64,000 nt of DNA from the NCBI RefSeq assembly GCF_029168315.1, contig NZ_JARGYD010000008.1:62001-126000 (forward strand), given 5' to 3'. Positions 16,076-25,012 of the stretch are shown here, piece after piece. Under the pieces are notes generated by a model, which saw only the letters and a list, made by a program, of their open reading frames with translations, was not told the origin of the DNA and searched no databases. The translations under genes were made by a program, and so were the position numbers. This DNA is from Psychromarinibacter halotolerans (GTDB lineage Bacteria; Pseudomonadota; Alphaproteobacteria; Rhodobacterales; Rhodobacteraceae). Each line of letters begins with the position of its first letter. Position 1 is the first letter of the stretch.

Positions 16076-18250
16076 ATGACTCAGGCAGATTTCCTTAAGG
16101 CGCCCTTCCCGGCCGCCGTCGAGCTTCCCCCCGAAGAGGTGGATGGCCCGAAACGCTTCTTCAATCGCGAACTCAGCTGGCTGGGCTTCAACTGGCGTGT
16201 GCTGGAAGAGGCCGAGAACCCCAAGGTGCCGCTGCTTGAGCGGCTGCGCTTTCTGTCGATCAGCGCCACGAACCTAGACGAATTCTATACCGTCCGCGTC
16301 GCGGGCCTGCGGGAACTGGCCCACGCCGGAAACGAGACGCCCGCCGCCGACGGGCTGTCGCCCTCGGAACAGCTGGTGCTGATCAACGCCGACGCCCGGT
16401 CGCTGATGGAACACCAGCAGGTCGTCTGGAACGCCCTGCGGTCCGAGATGGAAACCGCCGGGATCGTGCTGGAAACCTCCGAGACGCTGCGCGACGAGGA
16501 CCGCGCCCATCTGGACGAAATCTTCCTGTCGAACGTCTTCCCGGTGCTGTCGCCGCTGGCCATCGACCCGGCGCACCCCTTCCCGTTCATCCCCAACACC
16601 GGCTATGCGCTGGCGCTGCAGATGAAGCGGTCGTCGGACCGGCAGGAACTGAAGGCGCTGCTGCCGATCCCGCACCAGATCGACCGTTTCGTGGCACTGC
16701 CCGATGTCGGCGAGACCCGCCGCTTTCTGCCGCTGGAGGAACTGCTGCTGCTGTACGTCGGCGTGCTGTTCCCGGGCTACAAGGTCACCGGCCACTGCTC
16801 GTTCCGGGTGCTGCGCGACAGCGACCTGGAGGTCGAGGACGAGGCAGAAGACCTTGTGCGCGAATTCGAGGTGGCGCTGAAACGCCGCCGCCGGGGCGAA
16901 GTGATCCGGCTGTCGATCTCGGCGAACGCCCCGCAGCCGCTGCAAAAGGTCATCGTGGACGAACTGCACGTCGGCGAAAGCGAAGTGATCGAACTGTCCG
17001 GCATGATCGGCGTCGCCGACCTGAAGGAACTTGTGTTGGACGACCGGCGCGACCTGCTGTGGCCATCGTTCACGCCGCGCGTGCCGGAACGGGTGCAGGA
17101 CCACGACGGCGACATGTTCGCGGCGATCCGCCAGAAGGACATGCTGCTGCACCACCCGTATGAGACGTTCGACATGGTGATCCGCTTCCTGAATCAGGCG
17201 GCGGCGGACCCCGATGTGCTGGCGATCAAGCAGACTCTTTACCGGACCTCGACGGAATCGCCCATCGTCACCGCCCTGTGCGAGGCCGCCGAGGCCGGCA
17301 AGTCGGTCACGGCATTGGTCGAACTGAAAGCGCGGTTCGACGAGGCCGCCAACATCCGTCAGTCGCGGCGTCTGGAACGCGCGGGCGCCCATGTCATCTA
17401 TGGCTTTTTGAACTGGAAGACCCACGCGAAGATCTCGACCGTGGTCCGCCGCGAAGGCGGCAAGCTGGTGACCTATACGCACTACGGCACCGGCAACTAC
17501 CACCCGATCACCGCGCGGATCTATACCGACCTGTCCTTCTTCACCTGCGACACCGCGCTGGGTCGCGACGCGACCAAGGTGTTCAACTACGTCGGCGGCT
17601 ATGCCCCGCCGGAAGGGCTGGAGAACCTTGCCATCTCGCCGCACGGGCTGAAATCGCGCCTGATCGAGCTGATGGAGAAGGAAGGCGACAACGCCGAGGC
17701 GGGCAAACCGGCCGCGATCTGGGCCAAGATGAACTCGGTGATCGAACCCGACGTGATCGACGCGCTGTACCGCGCGTCGCAGCGCGGCGTGAAGATCAGC
17801 CTTGTGATCCGCGGCATCTGCGGGCTGCGGCCCGGCATCAAGGGCCTGTCCGAGAACATCCGGGTCAAGTCCATCGTCGGCCGGTTCCTTGAACATTCGC
17901 GCATCGTCTGCTTCGGCAACGGCGCTTCGCTGCCGTCGAAGAAGGCGCGCGTGTTCATGTCCTCGGCCGACTGGATGGGCCGCAACCTGAACCGCCGGAT
18001 CGAAACGCTGGTGGAATGCACCAACGCGACGGTGAAGGCGCAGATCGTCAGCCAGATCATGGCCGCGAACCTTGCGGACGAGGCGCAAAGCTGGGTCATG
18101 GCGCCCGACGGCAAGTTCACCCGCGAGATCCCGCAGGACGGCCAGCAGCTGTTCAACTGCCACCGGTTCTTCATGGAGAACCCGTCGCTGTCGGGACGTG
18201 GGTCCGCGGGCGCCGCGGATGTCCCCGAACTGACGCACACCGAGGATTAA
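16076..18250 (+). CDS. ppk: Polyphosphate kinase (PPK1)
   Basis: This 724-residue enzyme reversibly transfers the gamma phosphate of ATP to polyphosphate. The N-terminal FFNRELSWLGFNWRVLEEA block, the central PLxxRLRFLSISATNLDEFYTVRVAG block and the phospholipase-D-like C-terminal halves are all present. The catalytic region VTYTHYGTGNYHPITARIYTDLSFFT holds His469, which aligns with the autophosphorylated histidine. Length fits PPK1 (about 690-740). It is separated from ppx only by a long inverted repeat. A second, unrelated polyphosphate enzyme (PPK2) lies at 25565-26500. Confidence 0.95.
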   Translation: MTQADFLKAPFPAAVELPPEEVDGPKRFFNRELSWLGFNWRVLEEAENPKVPLLERLRFLSISATNLDEFYTVRVAGLRELAHAGNETPAADGLSPSEQLVLINADARSLMEHQQVVWNALRSEMETAGIVLETSETLRDEDRAHLDEIFLSNVFPVLSPLAIDPAHPFPFIPNTGYALALQMKRSSDRQELKALLPIPHQIDRFVALPDVGETRRFLPLEELLLLYVGVLFPGYKVTGHCSFRVLRDSDLEVEDEAEDLVREFEVALKRRRRGEVIRLSISANAPQPLQKVIVDELHVGESEVIELSGMIGVADLKELVLDDRRDLLWPSFTPRVPERVQDHDGDMFAAIRQKDMLLHHPYETFDMVIRFLNQAAADPDVLAIKQTLYRTSTESPIVTALCEAAEAGKSVTALVELKARFDEAANIRQSRRLERAGAHVIYGFLNWKTHAKISTVVRREGGKLVTYTHYGTGNYHPITARIYTDLSFFTCDTALGRDATKVFNYVGGYAPPEGLENLAISPHGLKSRLIELMEKEGDNAEAGKPAAIWAKMNSVIEPDVIDALYRASQRGVKISLVIRGICGLRPGIKGLSENIRVKSIVGRFLEHSRIVCFGNGASLPSKKARVFMSSADWMGRNLNRRIETLVECTNATVKAQIVSQIMAANLADEAQSWVMAPDGKFTREIPQDGQQLFNCHRFFMENPSLSGRGSAGAADVPELTHTED

Positions 18251-18262
18251 GAAGACTTTTTT

Positions 18263-18343
18263 GCCTCCGGCGGGGATATTTGAGGACCAAAGAGGGGGCG
18301 CATTCCCCTGTCTCTTTGGTCCTCAAATATCCCCGCCGGAGGC
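18263..18343. repeat. Perfect 32-bp inverted repeat with 17-bp loop
   Basis: The left arm at 18263-18294 (begins GCCTCCGGCGGGGATATTTG) and right arm at 18312-18343 (begins CTCTTTGGTCCTCAAATATC) are exact reverse complements over 32 bp, separated by 17 bp. This lies 12 bp past the ppk stop and would fold into a very stable hairpin, likely ending or protecting the ppk transcript. The design resembles the inverted repeat at 7398-7474 but the sequence differs. Confidence 0.8.
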
Positions 18344-18474
18344 TCCCGGACCCTCCGGGCGCGCTGTCCGTTGGGGTGCGAAAGCCGCCCACCGCCGCGC
18401 CACGCGCACGCCGCGATTGACCCCCGGGGGCTGGTGTGCGATTTGGCCACACCACGACGAGGCGAGAGACAAGC

Positions 18475-20007
18475 ATGGACGGCGGCAACGACCCGCAAGC
18501 CGACGACTGGGGCCCCTTCGGGCGGCCGCTGTTCGACGATCCGGCATCCCAGTGGCTGAAACGCGTTGGCGTCGTGGACGTGGGGTCGAACTCGGTCCGT
18601 CTCGTCATCTTCGACGGCGCCGCCCGCAGCCCTGCCTATTTCTACAACGAGAAGATCATGGCCGGCCTCGGTGCCGGCTTTGCCGAGACCGGCCGCCTGA
18701 ACCCGGAAGGCCGCAAGCGCGCGCTTGAGGCGCTGCGCCGGTTCAAGCTGCTGTCAGAGGATTTCCAGATGGCGCCGCTGACCGTGGTCGCCACCGCCGC
18801 GATGCGCAACGCCGAGGACGGCCCCGAGTTCTGCGAGGAAGTGCTGCGCGAGACCGGCCTGCGGGTCTGGGTGATCGACGGCGAGCAAGAGGCGCAGCTG
18901 TCGGCGCAGGGCGTGCTGCTGGGCTGGCCCGACGCCACCGGCATCGTCTGCGACATCGGCGGGTCGTCGATGGAACTTGCCGCGCTGCTGGAGGGCGAGA
19001 TCGGCCTGTGCCAGACCTCGCCGCTGGGCCCGCTGCAATTGCAGGGCATCAAGGACAAGAAGAAGCGGCGCGAGCACATCCGTTCGACCATCGAAGAGAT
19101 GTGGGACAAGATCGGCCCGCACGAGGATCGCCTGTACCTTGTCGGCGGATCGTGGCGCGCCATTGCACGGCACGACATGGTGCGGCGCGATTATCCGCTG
19201 CACGTCCTGCACGAATACCGCATGACGCCGCGCGACGTGATCGACACGATCGACTGGATCGCCGAGAACGATTCATCGGAACTGGCGTCTAAGTCCGGCA
19301 CCTCGTCCAGCCGGATGGCGCTGGTGCCGCTGGCCTGCGAGGTTCTGCGCGAACTGGTGGGCGTTCTGAAGCCGCGCGAGATCGCGATTTCAAGCTATGG
19401 CCTGCGCGAGGGGCTGCTGTACCAGCAGATGCCGACGGAACTGCGCGAACGCGACCCGCTGATCGAGGCCTGCCGCTTCGCCGAGCAGAAGGACAGCCGC
19501 CGGCCCGGCTTTGGCCGTGTCCTGCATCACTTCGTCTCGCCGCTGTTCGAGGATCTGCCGCTGGCCCGCCGCCGCATCGTCAAGGCGGCCTGCCTGCTGC
19601 ATGACGTCAGCTGGCGCGCCCACCCCGATTACCGCCACGAGGCCTGCTTCGACTATGTCACCCGCGCCTCGATGGGCGGCCTGACCCATCCGCAGCGGAT
19701 CTTCCTTGGGCTCGCGCTGTTGCACCGCTACAAGAACAGCCGCTCCGGCACCCATTTCGAGCACCTGCTTGGCCTGCTGTCCGAAGAGGAACTGCATCAG
19801 GCCGAGGTTCTGGGAAAGGCGATGCGGTTCGGGTCGATGCTGACGGCCGACACCGACGAAAGCATCGGCACCCTGTCGTGGAAGCCGCGCAAGCAGTTGC
19901 TTGAACTGACGCTGAGCGACCGCGTCAAGGTCCTGTTCGGCGAGGTCGCGCAGGCCCGGTTCCAGTCGCTTGCGAACACGCTGGGCGCGGAAACCAAGAT
20001 AGACTGA
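18475..20007 (+). CDS. ppx: Exopolyphosphatase (Ppx/GppA family)
   Basis: This 510-residue ASKHA-superfamily phosphatase cuts terminal phosphate from polyphosphate, and in some members hydrolyses pppGpp. The first nucleotide-binding strand-loop is VGVVDVGSNSVRLVIFDG, then TVVATAAMRNAEDG, VIDGEQEAQLSAQGVLLG and IVCDIGGSSMELAALLEGEIG (phosphate 2 loop). The C-terminal HD-like helical domain (LLHDVSWRAHPDYRHEACFDYV) is typical of the long Ppx form. ATG 18475 was chosen over an upstream in-frame ATG because GAGGCGAGAG lies before it. It pairs functionally with ppk. Confidence 0.9.
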   Translation: MDGGNDPQADDWGPFGRPLFDDPASQWLKRVGVVDVGSNSVRLVIFDGAARSPAYFYNEKIMAGLGAGFAETGRLNPEGRKRALEALRRFKLLSEDFQMAPLTVVATAAMRNAEDGPEFCEEVLRETGLRVWVIDGEQEAQLSAQGVLLGWPDATGIVCDIGGSSMELAALLEGEIGLCQTSPLGPLQLQGIKDKKKRREHIRSTIEEMWDKIGPHEDRLYLVGGSWRAIARHDMVRRDYPLHVLHEYRMTPRDVIDTIDWIAENDSSELASKSGTSSSRMALVPLACEVLRELVGVLKPREIAISSYGLREGLLYQQMPTELRERDPLIEACRFAEQKDSRRPGFGRVLHHFVSPLFEDLPLARRRIVKAACLLHDVSWRAHPDYRHEACFDYVTRASMGGLTHPQRIFLGLALLHRYKNSRSGTHFEHLLGLLSEEELHQAEVLGKAMRFGSMLTADTDESIGTLSWKPRKQLLELTLSDRVKVLFGEVAQARFQSLANTLGAETKID

Positions 20008-20031
20008 CGCCGCGGATCGCGGTCGGAAGAG

Positions 20032-20370
20032 TTAAAGTTCGACCGCGCCGTCTTCGCCGATTTCGGGGCCGGTCTCGGGGTCCAGTTCGGGCTCGACCTG
20101 AAGCGGGACCTTGCGGCGGATCAGGATGTCGCCGTTCGGCAGGATCTCGGGCGCGTGAAACGCGGACAGGTTGCCAAGCGCGTTGCGCATCTCTTCCGAC
20201 ATCTCTTCCATCGCCGGCCCCATCTCGTTCATGAGACCGCGCAGCAGAAGCTTCGTACCCTCTTCGAGAAGACCAAGACCCTCGGACATCTCGGAGTCGT
20301 CCTGCGCCGTTGCGGGCAGCGGCGCGGCAAGCATGGCGGCGCACAGCACCGCGGGAACAATCTGTTTCAT
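20032..20370 (-). CDS. Small secreted protein, function unknown
   Basis: This 112-residue protein has a signal peptide (MKQIVPAVLCAAMLAAPLPATAQ) and a short mature part with a helical Met/Glu-rich segment (LLLRGLMNEMGPAMEEMSEEMRNALGNLSAF) followed by an acidic C-terminus. I recognise no catalytic motif; similar short proteins are common in Rhodobacterales. The ATG at 20370 is chosen because it begins the signal peptide. It lies 56 bp downstream of the EEP-nuclease gene on the same strand and could share its transcript. Confidence 0.65.
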   Translation of the reverse strand: MKQIVPAVLCAAMLAAPLPATAQDDSEMSEGLGLLEEGTKLLLRGLMNEMGPAMEEMSEEMRNALGNLSAFHAPEILPNGDILIRRKVPLQVEPELDPETGPEIGEDGAVEL

Positions 20371-20426
20371 GCCCTGAATATAGGCGCTTTGCGCGACAGG
20401 TCCATGACCCGGCGGCACCATCCGTC

Positions 20427-21458
20427 TTATGACAGGTCCAGATCCAGCGACACCGGGAAGTGATCGGACGCGGTCAGCAGCGCCTCTCGCAATTCCGGGG
20501 TTCGGTAGCAGACCGGGTCGTCGAACGGGTGCCAGATCCGCCAGCGGGGATCGCGGCGCCGCAGCCTCGGCGACACCATCACGTAGTCCAGCAGCGCCGA
20601 GAGATAGCGTTCCTCCTGCTGGATATAGAACCGCGCGGTCGAGGGCATCGCGCCCACCCGCTGCGACAGCGCCATGTGGGCGTGGGGGTCGTATAGCGGC
20701 GTGCGGCCATCGTCGTCGCCCAGCACGATCTCGACGCCGGAACGGCCGAACAGCTTCTCATATTCGTCCAGCCCGGGGCCGTCGTTGAAGTCGCCCAGCA
20801 CGATCAGATCCTCGCCTTCCTGCAGCACCTCGTCGACCCGGCGGCGCAGCCAGACGCATTGCGCCAGTTGCTTGCGGCGGTTCTCGATCGAGATGCGCAT
20901 GACCTGATCGGGGTTGGTGGCCCCGTGCGGCGCCTTGGACTTGACGTGAACGCCGATCAAACGCAGCGCGCGGCCGCCCTTGGTCCGCAGCGCGGCTTCC
21001 AGCGGCGGCTTTGAAAACACGATGGGTTCCGGCGCCGCGTCGGTATCCAGATCCAGCCGGAATGTGCCATCGAAGCGCGGCAGGCCCTGTCCGCCCCGCT
21101 TGCCCGAGGGCGCGCCCCACGGGTCGTGTGCGGCGGTCAGCACGTCCGGGTCGTACAACAGGGCGATCTCTTGCTGGGTCTGGTTCGAGAAGCCCAGAAG
21201 CGCCTTGCGCGTGCGCAGGTCATAGCGGGCGGCGAAGGCTTCCAGTGCGGCGACGGTCGAACGGTCACGCACCGTGTCGGGCGCCTCGACCACTAGGACG
21301 GCGTCGGCATTCATCGCGGTGAACACGATGCCCAGCGCGCCCAGTTGGTCGGCGCGGGTCACATCCCTGCGCGAGGACCAGCCGTCGTCTTCCAGAAGAC
21401 CGTTCGCATCGTCGAACAGGGAATTGAACCATTCGACGTTGTAGGTCGCGATCCGCAC
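20427..21458 (-). CDS. Endonuclease/exonuclease/phosphatase (EEP) family protein
   Basis: This 343-residue metal-dependent hydrolase of the EEP fold shows the N-terminal RIATYNVEWFNSLFDD block with metal-binding Asn and Glu, VVEAPDTV, VHVKSKAP, LIVLGDFNDGPG (catalytic Asp-x-Asn) and the C-terminal SDHFPVSLDL (catalytic Asp-His). It has no signal peptide. The exact substrate (DNA, RNA or phospholipid) cannot be told. It starts 4 bp before the end of the DnaJ-like gene, so the two are co-transcribed. Confidence 0.85.
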   Translation of the reverse strand: MRIATYNVEWFNSLFDDANGLLEDDGWSSRRDVTRADQLGALGIVFTAMNADAVLVVEAPDTVRDRSTVAALEAFAARYDLRTRKALLGFSNQTQQEIALLYDPDVLTAAHDPWGAPSGKRGGQGLPRFDGTFRLDLDTDAAPEPIVFSKPPLEAALRTKGGRALRLIGVHVKSKAPHGATNPDQVMRISIENRRKQLAQCVWLRRRVDEVLQEGEDLIVLGDFNDGPGLDEYEKLFGRSGVEIVLGDDDGRTPLYDPHAHMALSQRVGAMPSTARFYIQQEERYLSALLDYVMVSPRLRRRDPRWRIWHPFDDPVCYRTPELREALLTASDHFPVSLDLDLS

Positions 21459-21462
21459 CGGA

Positions 21463-22143
21463 TCAGGCCGCCATCGCCTGAATTTCTTCCCATGCGTTGT
21501 TCACGTCGATCAGCCGTTTCTCGGCCATCATCACCGCCTCTTCCGGCAGCCCCCGCGCGACCAGCCGGTCGGGATGGCTTTCGCGGACGATCTGCGACCA
21601 GGCCCGGCGGATCTCGGGCAGCGGCGTGTCGGGCGACACGCCCAGCACGTCATAGGGGTCGGGCGCGCAATCGGCCACGAACCGCGACCGCACGCGGCGA
21701 AACTGCATCTCGCTGAGACCGAAGATCGACGCCACGTTCGACAGGAAATCGTCCTCGGCCTTGTGATAGTTGCCGTCGGCCACCGCCACGTGGAACAGAC
21801 CTTCCATCAGGTCGCACAGGACGCCGGTTTCCGAGGGGAACATGCGCGCGATGCGGCGGGCGTACTCCTCGTAGCCCGCGACGTCGGTCCGGGCGAGGTT
21901 GAAGACGCGGGCAGCGTTGTATTCCTCTTCCGGGGCGATGGTGAACACCTCGCGGAAGGCCGAGACCTCGTTGCGGGTGACCCGGCCATCGGCCTTGGCC
22001 ATCTTGGCGCCCAGCGCGACCACCGCGATGGTGAAGGCAACCGACCGTTCCGGCGGCGTGCGCAGCCTGTCGAACACAGCCGACAGGCCCTCGCCCTTGG
22101 CGAGCGCGGCAATGGCTTGGGCGATGCGGGTCCAGATCGACAT
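21463..22143 (-). CDS. TerB-like and DnaJ-domain protein (DjlA-like co-chaperone)
   Basis: This 226-residue protein has an N-terminal TerB-like helical domain (AVVALGAKMAKADGRVTRNEVSAFREVF, residues about 40-130, with the acidic metal-binding pattern) and a C-terminal J domain (DPYDVLGVSPDTPLPEIRRAWSQIVRESHPDRLVARGLPEE). The key J-domain tripeptide HPD is intact, so it should stimulate a DnaK ATPase. Unlike E. coli DjlA, no transmembrane helix precedes TerB; the first 30 residues are only moderately hydrophobic. It is probably cytoplasmic. It heads a short operon with the EEP nuclease. Confidence 0.85.
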   Translation of the reverse strand: MSIWTRIAQAIAALAKGEGLSAVFDRLRTPPERSVAFTIAVVALGAKMAKADGRVTRNEVSAFREVFTIAPEEEYNAARVFNLARTDVAGYEEYARRIARMFPSETGVLCDLMEGLFHVAVADGNYHKAEDDFLSNVASIFGLSEMQFRRVRSRFVADCAPDPYDVLGVSPDTPLPEIRRAWSQIVRESHPDRLVARGLPEEAVMMAEKRLIDVNNAWEEIQAMAA

Positions 22144-22244
22144 GTCGGCACCCTAGTGCGAAACGGACAAGGCTGTAACGGCAAATCGCCGTGACGAATG
22201 CGCACTGCCGCGCAGTCTGCGTGCGACGGCGCGGGAACGGGCAA

Positions 22245-22261
22245 ACCGGCGTTTCGCCGGT
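22245..22261 (-). terminator. Hairpin at the end of the fab operon
   Basis: A perfect 7-bp stem (ACCGGCG / CGCCGGT) with a 3-base loop lies 9 bp past the fabI stop, followed on the minus strand by TTTG. It is the likely 3' end of the fabA-fabB-fabI transcript. Confidence 0.55.
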
Positions 22262-22269
22262 CGCCGGTG

Positions 22270-23058
22270 TTACAGGTTCTCGGTCTGCGGCATCCCGAGG
22301 ACGTGGAAACCGCCGTCCACGCGGATCGTTTCACCGGTGGTGTCGCGGCCATAGTCGGACGCAAGGTACACCGCCGTGCCGCCCACCGATTCCAGCGCGG
22401 CGTTGCGGCGCATGGGGGCGTTCATCTCGGTATGCTTGAAGGTCTTGCGCGCCCCGCCGATGGCGGCGCCGGCCAGCGTCTTCATCGGACCGGGCGAGAT
22501 CGCGTTCACGCGGATGCCTTCGGGACCAAGGTCGTTGGCAAGGTACTTCACCGTCGATTCCAGCGCCGCTTTCGCCACGCCCATGACGTTGTAGTACGGC
22601 GTCACGCGCGACGAGCCCTGATAGGTCATCGTCAGCACAGTGCCGCCGTTCGGCATCAGCGCGCGCGACCGGCGGGCGACGTCGATCAGCGAATAGCACG
22701 AGATCGCCATCGAGTTGGTGAAGTTCATCAGCGACGTGTCGATGAACCGCCCGGACAGCTCGGCCCGGTCGGAATAGGCGATGGCGTGCACCACGAAATC
22801 GAGGCTGCCCCAAGTGTCCGCGATCTGCTGGAAGGCCGCGTCCATCTTCGCTTCGTTCATGACGTCGCAGTCGATCATCATGCAATCGCCCAGCGTTTCG
22901 ACCAGCGGCTTCACGCGCTTCGCGAAATTCTCGCCTTGGTAGGTAAATGCAAGCTCGGCCCCCTCGGCGGCCAGAGCCTTTGCGATGCCCCAGGCGATGG
23001 AACGCTCGTTCGCAACGCCCATGATCAGGCCGCGTTTGCCGCGCATCAGGTCAGCCAT
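22270..23058 (-). CDS. fabI: Enoyl-[acyl-carrier-protein] reductase (NADH) FabI
   Basis: This 262-residue short-chain-dehydrogenase-fold enzyme performs the last reduction in each fatty-acid elongation cycle. It has the FabI-type nucleotide loop GVANERSIAWGIAKALAAEGAELAFTYQGE, the VHAIAYSDRAELSGRFIDTS region, the Tyr-x6-Lys catalytic pair in YYNVMGVAKAALES, and SPGPMKTLAGAAIGG. It is the third gene of a fabA-fabB-fabI operon, 6 bp after fabB. Many alphaproteobacteria carry another FabI, not visible here. Confidence 0.95.
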   Translation of the reverse strand: MADLMRGKRGLIMGVANERSIAWGIAKALAAEGAELAFTYQGENFAKRVKPLVETLGDCMMIDCDVMNEAKMDAAFQQIADTWGSLDFVVHAIAYSDRAELSGRFIDTSLMNFTNSMAISCYSLIDVARRSRALMPNGGTVLTMTYQGSSRVTPYYNVMGVAKAALESTVKYLANDLGPEGIRVNAISPGPMKTLAGAAIGGARKTFKHTEMNAPMRRNAALESVGGTAVYLASDYGRDTTGETIRVDGGFHVLGMPQTENL

Positions 23059-23064
23059 GTCGTG

Positions 23065-24294
23065 TCACCCGTCGTACTTGCTTAGCAGCATCGAACCGTT
23101 GGTCCCGCCAAAGCCGAAAGAATTGGTCATCACGGTGTCCAGCCCGGCGCCGGTTACCGTTTCGGTCGCGATCTCTTCGGGCTTCAAAGCCGGATCCAGA
23201 GTCTCGACGTTGATCGAAGGCGCGATGAAATCGTTCTTCATCATGAGCAGGCAGAAGATCGCCTCGAGCGCGCCCGCGGCACCCTGCGCGTGGCCGGTCA
23301 TCGACTTGGTCGAGCTGACCGGCGGCGTCTGGCCGTCACCGAACACGCGGCGCACGGCTTCGATCTCGCCCACGTCGCCCACTGGCGTCGAGGTGCCGTG
23401 CGCGTTGATGTAGCTGACCTTGCGGTCCTCGGACAGCGTCTTCAGCGCCAGCCGCATCGCACGCTCGCCGCCCTCGCCCGACGGCGCGACCATGTCGTGC
23501 CCGTCCGAGGTGGCGCCGAAGCCGGTGACTTCCGCGTAGATCGTCGCACCGCGCGCCTTCGCCCGTTCGAGATCCTCTAGCACGACCATGCCGCCGCCGC
23601 CCGAAATCACGAAGCCATCGCGGTTCGCGTCGAACGCGCGAGAGGCCAGCGCGGGGGTGTCGTTGTACTTGGACGACATCGCGCCCATCGCGTCGAACAG
23701 GCAGGACAGGGTCCAGTCCAGTTCCTCGCCACCGCCCGCGAACATGATGTCCTGCTGGCCCAGCATGATCTGCTGCGCCGCCATGCCAATGCAATGCAGC
23801 GAGGTCGAGCAAGCCGAGGTGATCGAGAAGTTGACGCCCTTGATCTTGTAGGCCGTCGACAGGTTGGCCGAGATCGTGGACGACATGCATTTCGGAACCG
23901 CGAACGGGCCAATCCGCTTGGGCGCGCCCTTTTCCAGCACCGTCTGGTGCGCGGCGAACATGGCAGAGGTCGACGGCCCGCCGGATCCGGCGATCAGCCC
24001 GGTCGACGGGTTCGACACGTCGGCCTCGGTCAGGCCCGCGTCGGCGATCGCCTGTTCCATCGCGATATAGCTGTAGGCCGCGCCCGGTCCCATGAACCGA
24101 AGCAGACGCTTGTCGACGAGCTCGGACACGTCGATGTTGATTTCGCCCTTCACCTGACTGCGGAATCCGCGCTCGGTGTAGTCGGGTGCGGCGACGATGC
24201 CGGATTTTCCGGCCTTCAGGCTGGCGGTGACTTCCTCGGCATTATTGCCGATGGATGACACGATCCCCAGCCCGGTAATGGCGACGCGGCGCAT
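23065..24294 (-). CDS. fabB: 3-oxoacyl-[acyl-carrier-protein] synthase I FabB
   Basis: This 409-residue ketoacyl-ACP synthase has the Cys-His-His triad: Cys in ITSACSTSLHCIGMA, His in INAHGTSTPVGDVGE and His in KSMTGHAQGAAGALEAIF. FabB elongates the cis-3-decenoyl-ACP made by FabA, so the pair gives anaerobic-type unsaturated fatty acids. The FabB rather than FabF call rests on linkage to fabA and the RRVAITGLGIVSSIGNNAEEVTASL N-terminus. Confidence 0.95.
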   Translation of the reverse strand: MRRVAITGLGIVSSIGNNAEEVTASLKAGKSGIVAAPDYTERGFRSQVKGEINIDVSELVDKRLLRFMGPGAAYSYIAMEQAIADAGLTEADVSNPSTGLIAGSGGPSTSAMFAAHQTVLEKGAPKRIGPFAVPKCMSSTISANLSTAYKIKGVNFSITSACSTSLHCIGMAAQQIMLGQQDIMFAGGGEELDWTLSCLFDAMGAMSSKYNDTPALASRAFDANRDGFVISGGGGMVVLEDLERAKARGATIYAEVTGFGATSDGHDMVAPSGEGGERAMRLALKTLSEDRKVSYINAHGTSTPVGDVGEIEAVRRVFGDGQTPPVSSTKSMTGHAQGAAGALEAIFCLLMMKNDFIAPSINVETLDPALKPEEIATETVTGAGLDTVMTNSFGFGGTNGSMLLSKYDG

Positions 24295-24317
24295 TGACGG
24301 ACCTCCCCGTGGTCTGT

Positions 24318-24833
24318 TCAGGCTTCTTTGGCGGCGGACAGGCCGACTTTCATGCCCTTGGTCTCGCAGACGAGTTCACCATCGGCGAAGACCTTGCCGT
24401 CGGCAACGCCCATCTTCAACTTGCGGTCGATGACGCGGGTAAAGTCCACCTCGTAGGTGACCAGCGTGCGGTCGGGCCGCACCATGCCAGAGTTCTTCAC
24501 CTCGCCCACGCCCAGCGCGAACCCCTGCCCCAGCCAGCCACGCCAGCCAAGGTTGAACCCGGTCAGCTGCCACAGGCCGTCCAGCATCAGGCAGCCCGGC
24601 ATGACCTCGTTCCCCGGAAAGTGGCACGGGAAGAACCAAAGGTCGGGTGTGATGTCGAGCTCGGCCCGGATGTGGCCCTTGCCGTGTTCACCGCCGTCGG
24701 CGGACACCTCGGTGATCCGGTCCATCATCAGCATCGGGGGCTCTGGAAGCTGTGCGTTGCCTGGCCCGAACAATTCGCCCCGAGCGCATTTCAGCAACTC
24801 TTCCTTACCGAAGGATGTCGGATACTGGCCCAT
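24318..24833 (-). CDS. fabA: 3-hydroxydecanoyl-ACP dehydratase/isomerase FabA
   Basis: This 171-residue hot-dog-fold enzyme dehydrates 3-hydroxydecanoyl-ACP and isomerises the trans-2 product to cis-3, the branch point of unsaturated fatty-acid synthesis. The catalytic His is in FPCHFPGNEVMPGCLMLDGLWQLTGF, with the catalytic Asp at MLD; LPEPPMLMMDRITEVS is the N-terminal family block. Length is exactly typical. It leads the leftward fab operon and is divergent from irr across 179 bp. Confidence 0.96.
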   Translation of the reverse strand: MGQYPTSFGKEELLKCARGELFGPGNAQLPEPPMLMMDRITEVSADGGEHGKGHIRAELDITPDLWFFPCHFPGNEVMPGCLMLDGLWQLTGFNLGWRGWLGQGFALGVGEVKNSGMVRPDRTLVTYEVDFTRVIDRKLKMGVADGKVFADGELVCETKGMKVGLSAAKEA

Positions 24834-24857
24834 GCCCGCGAGGCTCCCTGCATTCGC

Positions 24858-24867
24858 CTTGTTTAAT
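24858..24867 (-). promoter_or_regulatory. ATTAAACAAG motif in the fabA upstream region
   Basis: On the minus strand this 10-mer reads ATTAAACAAG, 25-34 bp before the fabA ATG. The identical 10-mer occurs in the other orientation at 24989-24998 in front of irr. It may be part of each promoter's -10 region or a shared operator. Confidence 0.4.
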
Positions 24868-24961
24868 CTGACGGGTCTCTATCACTCGCTGGCGCGCCGT
24901 TGCAAGGCGGTCCGGACGCAGGAACAGCCGTACCGGACGCCTTATCTGTCAGGAAACCGTT

Positions 24962-24998
24962 TGAAACTCTGCCGACAGCACCTTTATATTAAACAAGT
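24962..24998 (+). promoter_or_regulatory. Sigma-70-type promoter for irr with ATTAAACAAG motif
   Basis: TTGAAA (24962-24967) and TATATT (24986-24991) are separated by 18 bp, a good housekeeping promoter, with the irr ATG 21 bp further on. The -10 overlaps ATTAAACAAG (24989-24998), which is repeated in front of divergent fabA. Confidence 0.6.
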
Positions 24999-25012
24999 GC
25001 GGGATTGGGACC

